The notes beneath the pieces are model-generated. The model did no database searches, was not told the DNA's origin, and saw only the letters and a list, made by a program, of their open reading frames with translations. The translations under genes were made by a program, and so were the position numbers. From Candidatus Krumholzibacteriota bacterium (GTDB taxonomy: Bacteria > Krumholzibacteriota > Krumholzibacteriia > Krumholzibacteriales > Krumholzibacteriaceae): a DNA stretch of 64,000 nt. The first letter of the stretch is position 1, and each line of letters begins with the position of its first letter. Below, in pieces: positions 16,899 through 24,943 of the stretch. The DNA lies in the NCBI GenBank assembly GCA_016931295.1, contig JAFGEZ010000019.1, forward strand, positions 22,456 through 86,455, written 5' to 3'.

Positions 16899-17866
16899 AA
16901 ATCAGGGCCGAACGGCATACGCCGCGGGCGGAGCTCCTCGAGCTCGCCGGGCGCTGCCCCGGCGCGACCTTCTTCCACACGCCCGCCTGGGCCGAGTCGC
17001 TCGCCGCCGCCTGGCCCCGCTTCCGGCCGCGATGGCTGACCGCCCGCGAAAACGGCCGGCTTCTCGCCTTCCTTCCCTACGTCGACATCGCCCGCGGCCC
17101 CTTCCACTCGCTGCAGGCGATGCCCTTCGGCACCTACGGAGATCCGGTCGGCGACGAGGCGGCGTGCGGCGCACTCCTCGATCGGTTCTTCCGCGCCGCA
17201 GCCGGGTTCAACTGCCTCGATGCGGTCGTTTCGTTCGTCGATCCGTTTCGGGGCGGCGACCGCCCGCGCGTCGCCGGCGCCGTGACGCGCGAGTGCAGCG
17301 TCGTCGATCTCGACGGCGGAATCGCGGACTACCTCGCCCGTCTGAGCGGCAAGAAGCGCCAGCTCCGCAACCGCGCGCTCCGTGAGGGGATCGTCGCGCG
17401 GCCGCTGGAGACCGTGGAGGAGGTGGCGGCCTTCCACCGGATCTACGCCCGCTGCTCGCGCGGGTGGGGGGGCGTCCATCCCTACCCCGAGCGTCTCTTC
17501 GTCGAGCTCTTCCGCCGGCGGGACGAGGGCGTCGTCTTCTGGGGAGGGTTCCTCGCGAACCGGCTGCTCGGGGGAAACATCGACTTCTACTTCGGGCGGA
17601 CGGCGCAGGCGTGGCAGGCCGGGCACACCGCGGAGGCGCACGAGCACGACATCGCGACCGTTCTCGTCGTGCGGGCCGTCGAGGAGGCGTACCGGCGCGG
17701 CGCCCGGATCTTCAACCTCGGCTCGAGCCTCGGGGACGAGGGGCTCCTCTTCTTCAAGCGGTCGCTCGGCGCCCGCGAGTGCGACTACACGGTGCTCGCC
17801 AGGAGAAAGCGATGGTGGACATGGATCAGGCCGAGAGGGCCGGCGGGCACTCGCGCATCGCGCTGA
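16895..17866 (+). CDS. FemAB/GNAT-like (BioF2-type) acyl or aminoacyl transferase
   Basis: The 323-residue protein shows the tandem GNAT-like organization of FemAB-related proteins in polysaccharide clusters. It opens with FFHTPAWAESLAAAWP and has the basic stretch LSGKKRQLRNRALREG near residues 150-165. The C-terminal half contains the acyl-CoA-like fold: FWGGFLANRLLGGNIDFYFGR, then RGARIFNLGSSLGDEGLLFFKRS, shown here as separate short motifs. Relatives transfer amino acids or acyl groups to cell-wall or exopolysaccharide precursors, and this one may decorate the repeat unit. GTG start overlaps the dehydratase stop. The exact substrate cannot be told. Confidence 0.75.
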   Translation: MKIRAERHTPRAELLELAGRCPGATFFHTPAWAESLAAAWPRFRPRWLTARENGRLLAFLPYVDIARGPFHSLQAMPFGTYGDPVGDEAACGALLDRFFRAAAGFNCLDAVVSFVDPFRGGDRPRVAGAVTRECSVVDLDGGIADYLARLSGKKRQLRNRALREGIVARPLETVEEVAAFHRIYARCSRGWGGVHPYPERLFVELFRRRDEGVVFWGGFLANRLLGGNIDFYFGRTAQAWQAGHTAEAHEHDIATVLVVRAVEEAYRRGARIFNLGSSLGDEGLLFFKRSLGARECDYTVLARRKRWWTWIRPRGPAGTRASR

Positions 17867-19365
17867 ACACGCTCTCCCTCGCCGCCAGCGGCGCCGCCGG
17901 GCTCGTCTTCACCGTCCTGCAGCTTTCCCTTTTGAGCCGGTTTCTCGACGGGGAGCGGTTCGGGCTCTTCGTCGCGCTCAGGGGCTTCTCGCTCCTCCTC
18001 GCCACGATCGCCCTCGCGGGACTGCCGCAGGTGCTGGTCCGGTTCCTGCCGAGCCTGCGGGCGCGGGGCGAACGAAGCCGCGCGACGATCCTCTTCGCGG
18101 CGGCGTCGGCAGTCGTTCTTCTCCTCGGGACGGCGATCCTCCTGTCGCGCGGTCTCTGGCGCCCGGTTCTGCCGGCGGGGGCCCGGATGATGATCGCCGG
18201 CGACGCACTGCTCTTCTGGGCCGTGGCCGCCGCGATCACCCTGTCCCTGAAGCTCCTCCTCTACGGCGCCTTCGGCGGGCTGCGCGAGATGCGCATGCAG
18301 ATGCTCTTCGAGCCGGTCTTCCTTCTCGTCTTCACGCTCTACGTCGTATTCCGCCGGGACGGCCTCGAGGTGACCGGGCTCTTTCGCGCCCTCGCCGCCC
18401 TGAACGGGATCGTCTTCCTCGCCGGCCTGCCCGTCTACCGCTCGCTCGTCCGGCGTCACTTTCTCGGGAGGGGGGAGACGGCCGCGGGCTCCGAGCTGCC
18501 GCGGTTCCTTCCCTACTGGGGCGGATCGGTGCTCCTCTCGTTCGTCGCCCTCGCTTTCACCGACGTCGACCGTTTCGTCATGTCCACGATGCTGCCCGTC
18601 TCGGCCGTCTCGCTCTTCCACGTGGCCTCGCGCGTGCACAACGTTCTCAAGCGGTTTCTCGGCCTCCCCGTCGTCGCGGCCAGCCCCGAGATCACCCGCC
18701 TCTACGAGGAGGGGCGCGTCGGCGAGATCCCGGCGAAGATCCGCGTCTTCACGCACGGGACGGTTGTCGCCTCGCTCTTCGCGGCGGCGGGCGCGGCCGT
18801 CGCCGGACGCCACCTGATCGGCCTTCTCTCCGGCCAGGCCTACGGCGGCGCCTACCGGATCCTCCTCATCCTGCTGCCGACGATTCCACTCTCCGCCGCC
18901 ACCGCCCCGCTCGTGGCAGCCATGCGTTCGCTCCACGCCATGCGGGGTGCCGTGCTCTGCGACTTCCTCTGGATGGCCGCCTATTTCGGCGCGTTCGTTC
19001 CCCTCGTCCAGACCGCCGGCATCGCCGGGATGGCGCTCGCGCAGGGGGCGGCCTGCGTCGTCCAGCTCGTCGCGGCGATCCTCCTCGCCCGCAGGGAGGG
19101 GCTCTGGGGGGGCGTGGGAAGGGGAACGGGCCGGCTCGCCGGCGTCCTGCTCGTCGCCGCGACGGCGGGGGCGTACCTGACCCGGGCGCTCGGGCCCGCG
19201 TCGACGATCGTCTTCCTGCTCGTTTTCCCTTTCGCCGCGAGGGCGCTCATCGCTACACTGGGGGTCTTCGAGGCAAAGGAGACGGCGGTCTTCCTCTCGA
19301 TCCTGCCGCAGGGGCGGGGGCAACGGCTCCTCTCCTGGCTGCTCAACGCGGAGAAGGCGCGATGA
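17812..19365 (+). CDS. Polysaccharide flippase (Wzx/MurJ-like MOP family)
   Basis: The 517-residue protein has 12 to 14 hydrophobic helices and the layout of lipid-linked oligosaccharide flippases of the MOP superfamily: an N-terminal helix starting after a short polar stretch, FGLFVALRGFSLLL with the conserved small-residue helix, and a central loop with PYWGGSVLLSF and DRFVMSTMLP. It would turn the assembled undecaprenyl-PP-linked unit to the periplasmic side. The start at ATG 17812 overlaps the preceding gene by 55 bases; AGGAG lies seven bases upstream, which supports it over the second ATG nine bases later. Its own stop overlaps the next ATG. Confidence 0.83.
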   Translation: MVDMDQAERAGGHSRIALNTLSLAASGAAGLVFTVLQLSLLSRFLDGERFGLFVALRGFSLLLATIALAGLPQVLVRFLPSLRARGERSRATILFAAASAVVLLLGTAILLSRGLWRPVLPAGARMMIAGDALLFWAVAAAITLSLKLLLYGAFGGLREMRMQMLFEPVFLLVFTLYVVFRRDGLEVTGLFRALAALNGIVFLAGLPVYRSLVRRHFLGRGETAAGSELPRFLPYWGGSVLLSFVALAFTDVDRFVMSTMLPVSAVSLFHVASRVHNVLKRFLGLPVVAASPEITRLYEEGRVGEIPAKIRVFTHGTVVASLFAAAGAAVAGRHLIGLLSGQAYGGAYRILLILLPTIPLSAATAPLVAAMRSLHAMRGAVLCDFLWMAAYFGAFVPLVQTAGIAGMALAQGAACVVQLVAAILLARREGLWGGVGRGTGRLAGVLLVAATAGAYLTRALGPASTIVFLLVFPFAARALIATLGVFEAKETAVFLSILPQGRGQRLLSWLLNAEKAR

Positions 19366-20636
19366 CGGAGCGATCGATCCTCATGCTCGTGAATTTCTTC
19401 CCGCCCGCGGGGGGCGGGGGCGTGCACCGCCCGCTCTCCTTCGTCCGGCATCTTTCCCGCTCGAACTGGCGTGTCACCGTCGTCACGCCCGAGCCGGGGG
19501 AGTTCTGGATCTCCGACCCCGCCCTCGCCCGCGCCATCCCCGACGGGGTCCGCGTCGTCCGCACCCGCTCCGCCTCCGGCGCCCGCCTGCTTTGCCGCGG
19601 CCGGGCGGCGAACTCGCGCCGTTCCTCCTCGGGCTTCGGCGTCCTGCGGCGTCTCGGCGAATTCCTCGTTCTGCCGGACACCTACCGGGGATGGGTCCCC
19701 TTCGCCCGGCGCGCCGCCGCGGAGCTCTGCCGGGCGGAGCGCTTCGACCGCCTCTACTCGACGAGCCCGCCCGATTCGACGCACCTCGCCGCGGCCGCGA
19801 TCGCGCGCCGATTCCGCATCCCGTGGGTCGCCGATTTCCGTGACCCGTGGATCGGGCTCCACCTGCGCCGGCCGCCGACGGCCCTGCACGCGGCAATCCA
19901 CCGGTCGATGGAAAGACGCGCCGCCGGGGCTGACCGCGTCCTCGTCACCACCGACTGGCAGCTCGAGGATCTCGAGCGGCGGTATCCGGGCGCGCAGGTC
20001 GTCAAGATACCGAACGGCTACGAGGAGGAGGATTTCGCCGGTTTCCGGCCCGATCGTCCAGCGGGGCCATTCACGATCTCGCATTTCGGCATGCTGACGC
20101 TCGGCCGCTCGACGAGACCCTTCCTCGCCGGGCTCGCGCGGCTCTTCGAACGGTCGCCGGAACTCGGCAAACGGATCGCCGCCGCCTTCATCGGACCGCG
20201 CGAGACGGCGAACGAGGCATGGGTCGGGCGGTTCGGCCTCGGCGATGCCGTCCGCTTCGAGGACACCCTTTCGCACGAGGCCTGCGTGCGGCGGGAGGCC
20301 GAGAGCCACGCGCTGCTCCTCGTCAAGCACGACGATCCGCGATACCGGGGGCTCGTTCCCGGCAAGCTCTTCGAGTACATCGGCGCGCGCCGCCCGATCC
20401 TCGCCCTCGTCCCCGAGGGGGAGGCGGCGGCGATCGTCCGGCGCCTCCGGCGGGGCGAGGTCGCCCCGCTCGACTCGGCCGGGGCGATCGCGGACGCGAT
20501 CGAGCGGCTCTACCGTCGGCACGAGGCGGGGACGCTCGAGCGGGACTACGATCTCGGACCGGCGCCCGGATTGTCGAGACGGGCGGCGGCCGAACGCCTC
20601 GCCGATCTCCTCGGGCGGATGGGAGAAACGCGATGA
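19362..20636 (+). CDS. GT4-like glycosyltransferase
   Basis: The 424-residue protein is a GT-B glycosyltransferase. It starts with NFFPPAGGGGVHRPLSFVRHL, here cited as the donor-side loop near residues 11-31, and has DFRDPW in the N-terminal domain, which is typical of the Wcl/capsule glycosyltransferase 4-like group. The C-terminal domain contains ISHFGMLTLGRSTRPFL, VPGKLFEYIGARRPILALVPEG and a helix rich in acidic residues. The KLFEYIGA motif is the sugar-nucleotide site of this subgroup. It follows the flippase by an ATGA overlap and precedes a membrane glycosyltransferase by another. Confidence 0.85.
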   Translation: MTERSILMLVNFFPPAGGGGVHRPLSFVRHLSRSNWRVTVVTPEPGEFWISDPALARAIPDGVRVVRTRSASGARLLCRGRAANSRRSSSGFGVLRRLGEFLVLPDTYRGWVPFARRAAAELCRAERFDRLYSTSPPDSTHLAAAAIARRFRIPWVADFRDPWIGLHLRRPPTALHAAIHRSMERRAAGADRVLVTTDWQLEDLERRYPGAQVVKIPNGYEEEDFAGFRPDRPAGPFTISHFGMLTLGRSTRPFLAGLARLFERSPELGKRIAAAFIGPRETANEAWVGRFGLGDAVRFEDTLSHEACVRREAESHALLLVKHDDPRYRGLVPGKLFEYIGARRPILALVPEGEAAAIVRRLRRGEVAPLDSAGAIADAIERLYRRHEAGTLERDYDLGPAPGLSRRAAAERLADLLGRMGETR

Positions 20637-22138
20637 GCCGGCGGGAACTCGGCGTTCTTTTCGTCTGCGCGCTCCTCTTCGCGTCGATGGTCGCCTCGCT
20701 CGGCGGCGTCCTCGTCGACGACACGTACATCCATCTCGTCTACGCCCGCAACCTCGCCGAGGCGGGGGAGCTCTCCTTCAACCGCGGGGAGCCCTCCTAC
20801 GGCGCGACGAGCCCGCTCTGGGTCGCTCTTCTCGCCATCGCGCACGCGGCGGGAGGGAATGACCTCCTCTGGTGCCGCGTTCTGTCGATCGTCTTCGGCC
20901 TCCTCTCGGTGGGTCTCGTCTGGTCGACCGTCCGGCGTCTCTCGAACGTTCCGGCCGCCGCGGCCGCCGCGGCCGCCGTCGTCGCCGCCGACGCCTGGCT
21001 CGTGCGCTGGTCGGCCGTGGGGATGGAGACCTCCTTCGCCGTCTTCATGACGCTGCTCTTCCTCCGGGGCTCGATCGACCTGCTCTGCACCAACCGGCAA
21101 AGCATGCTCCTCGGTTTCATCCTGTTCCTCGCCGTCCTGGCGCGCCCCGAGACGATACTCCTCGCGCCGCTGGCCGTCGTCGCGTTCGCCTTCGAGCGCG
21201 GCCCGCGCGGCCCGCGCTGGCTCTGGCTCGCCGTCTTCGCGGTCCTCTACGGCGCCTGGCTCATCCTCATCCGCGCGCACACCGGCACCTTCCTGCCCCT
21301 GACGGCGGGGGCCAAGCAGGGGCGCCCCGTTGTTTCCGCGGCCCTGTTCGGCCGGATGCTCGTTCCCGTGAAGATACTCGGCGCGACGGGGGCGATCGCC
21401 TGGCTCGTTTTCTTCGCCGCGGCCGCCGCCGGCATACGCCGCGGCCGGTCGATCGACGCCCTCTTCTTGCCGGCGGGAAAGAGGGGACGAGGAGCCGTCG
21501 TGCTCATGCTCTTCTGGGTCGTCGCCCTCCCGGCCGTCTACGTGCTCTTCGATTTCCATATCCTCTCGCGCTACCTGCTGCCCGTGGCGCCCGTCGTCGC
21601 CATTCTCGCCGCGACCGGCGCGTCGCGGCTCTTCGCCGGCATCCCCGCTTCCACTGCACGCCTGGTGGGGGGGGCGCTCGTCCTGGCGGCCGTGGCCCAG
21701 GGGATCGTCTTCCACGTTGCCGTCGTCGCCGGCCCGACGCGCGCCTTCTCGCGCGGGCTCGAGGAGACGATCGCCGGCGCGGGGCGGTGGCTCGCCGCGA
21801 ACAGTCCGCCCGGTGCGGTCGTCGCCGCGCCGGACATCGGGGCGGTCGGCTGGTACTCGGGCCGCTACATCCTCGACCTCGGCGGTCTCGTTTCCCCGGA
21901 GATCAACCGGATGCGGCGGCGGATCGACGTCGAGCGGATCGTGGAGGAGGGGCTGTACCTCGATCTCGGCTGCGACTATCTCCTCGATCGCCACGAGACG
22001 CCGGCGCGCTTCGAGAATCGAACGATCCGCGGCGTGCGTTTCGTTTCCGTCTTCCGGGGCGAGGTGTCCAATCTCGGGATCCGCAAGCCGGAACCGGTCG
22101 TCTACGTCCTCTACCGCCTCGAGAGGGGGGGAGGATGA
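20633..22138 (+). CDS. GT-C type membrane glycosyltransferase (AftB/PMT-like)
   Basis: The 501-residue protein has about ten or eleven membrane helices. The first outer loop carries VDDTYIHLVYARNLAEAGE, with paired aspartates at residues 29-30, the position of the catalytic acid in GT-C enzymes. SYGATSPLWV, SAVGMETSF and LAVLARPET recur in arabinosyltransferase-like (AftB) and dolichyl-phosphate-mannose-protein mannosyltransferase-like families. A soluble C-terminal region (from about residue 390) contains DIGAVGWYSGRYILDLGGL. It should use polyprenyl-phosphate sugars on the periplasmic side. It is also a candidate for the missing polymerase, but no Wzy signature is evident. Confidence 0.78.
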   Translation: MSRRELGVLFVCALLFASMVASLGGVLVDDTYIHLVYARNLAEAGELSFNRGEPSYGATSPLWVALLAIAHAAGGNDLLWCRVLSIVFGLLSVGLVWSTVRRLSNVPAAAAAAAAVVAADAWLVRWSAVGMETSFAVFMTLLFLRGSIDLLCTNRQSMLLGFILFLAVLARPETILLAPLAVVAFAFERGPRGPRWLWLAVFAVLYGAWLILIRAHTGTFLPLTAGAKQGRPVVSAALFGRMLVPVKILGATGAIAWLVFFAAAAAGIRRGRSIDALFLPAGKRGRGAVVLMLFWVVALPAVYVLFDFHILSRYLLPVAPVVAILAATGASRLFAGIPASTARLVGGALVLAAVAQGIVFHVAVVAGPTRAFSRGLEETIAGAGRWLAANSPPGAVVAAPDIGAVGWYSGRYILDLGGLVSPEINRMRRRIDVERIVEEGLYLDLGCDYLLDRHETPARFENRTIRGVRFVSVFRGEVSNLGIRKPEPVVYVLYRLERGGG

Positions 22139-22932
22139 GCCCGCCCCGTCCCGTGATCCCCGGCGACATACCCGACGAGCGGATGCCGAGCCTGCTGCGC
22201 AACTGGTTTCTCGGCTCGAAGGCGAAGCGCTGGCTTTCCACCCGGCGCTATCTCGAGGTGACCGGGCTGGCCGGAGACGGACCGGGTCGGGCCCTCGACG
22301 TCGGCTGCGGCTGGGGCTACGCCCTCTTCCTGCTCGAGCGCAGGGGCTGGCGGCCCGTGGGCATCGACATCGTGCAGGATGACTTCTTCGCCGCGCGGGC
22401 GATCGCCGCGGCCAACGGGGGAAAGGCGCGCATCGCCGGCGCCGACGTGAGCGCGCTGCCCTTCCGCCCGGGCAGCTTCGACGTCGTGACGACCGTCGAG
22501 ACGATCGAGCACATCTACGAGCCCGACCGCCGGCGCGCCGTCCGGGAGATGCGCGCGGTCCTCTCGCCGGGCGGGCGGCTGGTCTGCTCGACGCCCAACT
22601 ACCACAGTCTCGTCGAGGCCGGCAAACGGCTCCTCGTCCGCTTTCCGCGCCTCAAGCGGCTCTGCCCCCCGATGTGCTACCCGGCGGGGGTTGTTTCGCG
22701 GAGCGCGTACCACCCCTACTCCTACCACCGCCCAGTTCCCGCCGGCCAGCTCGTCGGCCTCCTCGAGGAGGAGGGATTCGAGGTGGCTACGGTCAAGCGG
22801 ATCATCTTCGTCTGGAAGAACGTCCCCGACGCGCTGTTTCCCCTCTGCCGACTCGCCGAGGCGCTCCTCGAGCGCCTACCGCTCATTCGCTGTCTCGCAT
22901 CCACCCTCGTCGTCGCCGCCGTGAAACGCTGA
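22135..22932 (+). CDS. Class I SAM-dependent methyltransferase
   Basis: The 265-residue protein carries the SAM-binding motif LDVGCGWGYAL near residues 52-62, the acidic strand end VGIDIVQ, GADVSALPFRPGSFDVV and ETIEHIYEPDRR of the Methyltransf_11/23 group. The C-terminal part is hydrophobic and basic. As the last gene of the polysaccharide cluster it probably methylates a sugar or caps a chain end, but a quinone or other small molecule is possible. Its ATG overlaps the stop of the GT-C gene. The 280 bases that follow hold no gene and contain the division-cluster promoters. Confidence 0.82.
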   Translation: MSPPRPVIPGDIPDERMPSLLRNWFLGSKAKRWLSTRRYLEVTGLAGDGPGRALDVGCGWGYALFLLERRGWRPVGIDIVQDDFFAARAIAAANGGKARIAGADVSALPFRPGSFDVVTTVETIEHIYEPDRRRAVREMRAVLSPGGRLVCSTPNYHSLVEAGKRLLVRFPRLKRLCPPMCYPAGVVSRSAYHPYSYHRPVPAGQLVGLLEEEGFEVATVKRIIFVWKNVPDALFPLCRLAEALLERLPLIRCLASTLVVAAVKR

Positions 22933-22936
22933 TCAT

Positions 22937-22964
22937 CCCGCCACCGCGCGTGTCGGATGGTGGG
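22937..22964 (+). terminator. Hairpin at the end of the polysaccharide cluster
   Basis: CCCGCCA (22937-22943) can pair with TGGTGGG (22958-22964), including one G-U pair, five bases after the methyltransferase stop. It has no immediate T-tract, so it may be a processing or Rho-related end rather than an intrinsic terminator. Confidence 0.3.
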
Positions 22965-23025
22965 AAATGGGGGTATGCGCGGATTTTTGAACGCGCGCAG
23001 TGCACCTGATTCCGTTATCTATTTA

Positions 23026-23054
23026 TTGACAACACATTAGTCGAATAAAAAAAT
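23026..23054 (+). promoter_or_regulatory. Upstream candidate promoter of the division cluster
   Basis: A perfect TTGACA (23026-23031) is followed after 17 bases by AAAAAT (23049-23054). The segment around 23000-23060 is strikingly AT-rich compared with its surroundings. The -10 matches only four of six positions. Confidence 0.4.
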
Positions 23055-23077
23055 GCGCCTCGCCGCCCTTTTTGGGC

Positions 23078-23106
23078 TTGACAGGTGGGAGAAGGTGTCT
23101 TAAAGT
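23078..23106 (+). promoter_or_regulatory. Main sigma-70-type promoter of mraZ and the division cluster
   Basis: A perfect TTGACA (23078-23083) and TAAAGT (23101-23106) are separated by the ideal 17 bases. Transcription would start near 23113, giving a leader of about 100 bases to mraZ. The MraZ-box-like repeats lie in the spacer and across the -10. Confidence 0.7.
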
Positions 23107-23110
23107 GGGG
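23086..23110 (+). promoter_or_regulatory. MraZ-box-like operator: three pentamers at 10-bp spacing
   Basis: TGGGA (23086-23090), TGTCT (23096-23100) and TGGGG (23106-23110) are spaced exactly ten bases apart, that is TGGGN separated by five. MraZ of Escherichia coli is known to bind TGGGN repeats with five-base spacers upstream of its own gene. The middle copy keeps only the first two bases. The array covers the spacer and the -10 hexamer, consistent with repression by promoter occlusion. Confidence 0.5.
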
Positions 23111-23212
23111 CGCAAGTGTTTCGAAATGTCTTGGACGAGGATGTTTCGGACGCGCCGGACGCACTGCGAGCCGGCATTCACGAGGGATCAACTCCGGGAG
23201 AGAAGAGGACCG

Positions 23213-23644
23213 ATGCGCAGCTTCGTGGGCAGCTTCACGTGCACCCTTGACGCCAAGGGCCGCATCATGATCCCCGCCCGGTTCCGGCGGCTCCTGCCCA
23301 CCGATTCGGGGGAGGTGCTCGTTCTGTCCAAGGGGAAGGAACAGTGCCTCAACCTCTTCCCGTCGGCCGAGTGGGAGCGGGTGATCGAGCGCCTCGAGAA
23401 CCTTCCCCCGGGGCAGAAGAAGCGGAACCTGATCCGTTTCTACAGCGACAAGTCGCAGACGGTCAATCTCGACAAGGCCGGCCGGGTGGCGATCTCGCCC
23501 CCCTTCCTCTCCCTGATCGACAACCCCCGCAGGGTGGTCGTGATCGGGGCCCTGACGTACATGGAGATCTGGTCCGAGGAGAGCTACGAGCAGGTGCGCG
23601 GCGAGGCTCTCGATACGTACCTCGACGGCGACTGGGAGTACTGA
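23213..23644 (+). CDS. mraZ: Transcriptional regulator MraZ
   Basis: The 143-residue protein has the family's usual length and two swapped-hairpin AbrB-like repeats, each with the D-x3-R core: LDAKGRIMIPARFRR near residues 12-26 and LDKAGRVAISPPFL near 84-97. MraZ forms a ring and represses the division and cell wall cluster by binding repeats in front of it. The start at ATG 23213 follows GAAGAGGA; the frame is open 47 codons further upstream, but that stretch overlaps the promoter and is not conserved in the family. It is the first gene of the cluster, as in most bacteria. Confidence 0.95.
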   Translation: MRSFVGSFTCTLDAKGRIMIPARFRRLLPTDSGEVLVLSKGKEQCLNLFPSAEWERVIERLENLPPGQKKRNLIRFYSDKSQTVNLDKAGRVAISPPFLSLIDNPRRVVVIGALTYMEIWSEESYEQVRGEALDTYLDGDWEY

Positions 23645-23652
23645 TCGCGGCG

Positions 23653-24015
23653 ATGAAGGTCTATCTGACAGACAAGGACGGCGTCGGCATCCTGCGGCTC
23701 CACGGTACGGTCGGGGCCGACGACGTTCGCAGGATCGTGCGGTCGATCGCGGGACGGGGAGGCGGTTGCGTCATCATCGATTTCGAGCACGTCGATCACG
23801 TCGACTACCGGGCCTTCCAGCTTCTCGACGGCGTTCCCCGGGGGGCACAGCTGCTGCTCTCCGGGTTCAGCGACTACGTTCTCGACATCTTCGCCTTCGC
23901 CGGGAAACTGCGATCGCTTCCGGTCTATCCGAACTGGCGGCACGCCTTCCGGCACCTGATGGCGGAGCGGGGAAAGCTCATCGCGCCGGCGGCGGTCGCC
24001 GCCGCGGGACGGTGA
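23653..24015 (+). CDS. STAS-domain-like small protein between mraZ and rsmH
   Basis: The 120-residue protein alternates strands and helices like a STAS domain (SpoIIAA, anti-sigma-factor antagonist): LRLHGTVGADDVRRIVRSI, then CVIIDFEHVDHVDYRAFQLL, where the aspartate-rich turn before the helix is the place of the phosphorylatable serine in SpoIIAA; no serine is present there. The last 20 residues are Ala-rich and probably disordered. It lies eight bases after mraZ and 21 before rsmH. A gene is not usually found here. The STAS assignment comes from pattern only, and its partner is unknown. Confidence 0.6.
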   Translation: MKVYLTDKDGVGILRLHGTVGADDVRRIVRSIAGRGGGCVIIDFEHVDHVDYRAFQLLDGVPRGAQLLLSGFSDYVLDIFAFAGKLRSLPVYPNWRHAFRHLMAERGKLIAPAAVAAAGR

Positions 24016-24036
24016 CACGGATGGAGACGACGGCGC

Positions 24037-24942
24037 ATGCGACACATCCCGGTCATGGCGGAAGAGGTGGTGCGGCTGCTCGCGCCGAAGGCGGGCGGCC
24101 GGTACGCCGATGCGACGCTCGGCGGCGGCGGGCACGCGGCGCGCATCCTGGATGCGGCGCCGCGTTCGACGCTCGTCGGGATCGACCGGGATCCGGCCGC
24201 CCTCGCCGCCGCGGGGGAACGGCTCGCCGCCTACGGCGACCGGGTGCGGATCGAGCAGGGGAATTTCCGGGATCTCGCGCGCCTGGCCGGGACCGGGCCG
24301 CTCGACGGGCTGCTCGTCGATCTCGGGCTCTCCTCGATACAGCTCGACGATCCGCTGCGCGGATTCAGCTATCGCTCCGACGGCCCGCTCTCGATGACGA
24401 TGGGCGCCGACGGCCGCTCGGCTGCCGGGATGATCGCCGAAGCCCCCGAGCGGGAGATCCGTTCGGTGCTGCGGCGTTTCGGCGAGGAGACGCGGGCGGC
24501 GTCGATCGCCCGGGCGATCGTGGCCGCGCGAAACGAGGCGCCGATCGAGACGGCCGGCAAACTGCGGGCCGTCGTCGAGGCCGCCGTTCCGGCGCACCGC
24601 GCCGTCAAGACGCTCTCACGCGTCTTCCAGGCGCTGCGGATCTGGGCCAACGACGAGCTGGCCGCGCTCGAGGAGCTGCTCCCGGTCGGGCTCGACCTCC
24701 TGTCGACCGGCGGGAGGATCGTCGTCATCTCGTACCATTCGCTGGAGGACCGCATCGTCAAGCGATTCTTCCGGCGCGAGGAGCGGGGTTGCATCTGCCC
24801 GCCGGATTTTCCCGAATGCCGGTGCGGGCGGCTGCCAACGCTCGAGGTGCTGACGCGTCGGCCGCTCCGGCCGACCGCAGAGGAAATCGAACGAAACGCG
24901 CGGGCGCGGAGCGCGAGGCTTCGCGCGGCCGAGAGGATCTGA
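24037..24942 (+). CDS. rsmH: 16S rRNA (cytosine(1402)-N4)-methyltransferase
   Basis: The 301-residue protein starts with MRHIPVMAEEVVRLL, the family's conserved HxPVxxxEV. The SAM loop ATLGGGGHAARIL is at about residues 27-39, with FRDLARL and LLVDLGLSSIQLD further on, RVFQALRIWANDEL in the middle, and ISYHSLEDRIVKRFF near the C terminus. It methylates C1402 in the decoding centre of 16S rRNA and sits after mraZ in most bacteria (old name mraW). The Shine-Dalgarno sequence is weak. ATG 24021 out of frame is ignored. Confidence 0.96.
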   Translation: MRHIPVMAEEVVRLLAPKAGGRYADATLGGGGHAARILDAAPRSTLVGIDRDPAALAAAGERLAAYGDRVRIEQGNFRDLARLAGTGPLDGLLVDLGLSSIQLDDPLRGFSYRSDGPLSMTMGADGRSAAGMIAEAPEREIRSVLRRFGEETRAASIARAIVAARNEAPIETAGKLRAVVEAAVPAHRAVKTLSRVFQALRIWANDELAALEELLPVGLDLLSTGGRIVVISYHSLEDRIVKRFFRREERGCICPPDFPECRCGRLPTLEVLTRRPLRPTAEEIERNARARSARLRAAERI

Positions 24943-24943
24943 C

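Noticed and set aside
20945-20995. Short repeats of GCC/GCG as a possible repeat element
   Set aside because: They encode an alanine-rich membrane helix of the GT-C protein and are explained by high GC codon use.
23072-23212. Upstream extension of mraZ
   Set aside because: It overlaps the TTGACA promoter and the MraZ-box repeats and is absent from the family, whose normal length matches ATG 23213.
22933-23212. A gene in the gap before mraZ
   Set aside because: No frame with a ribosome site and coding pattern is present; the gap holds a hairpin, two candidate promoters and the MraZ-box-like repeats.
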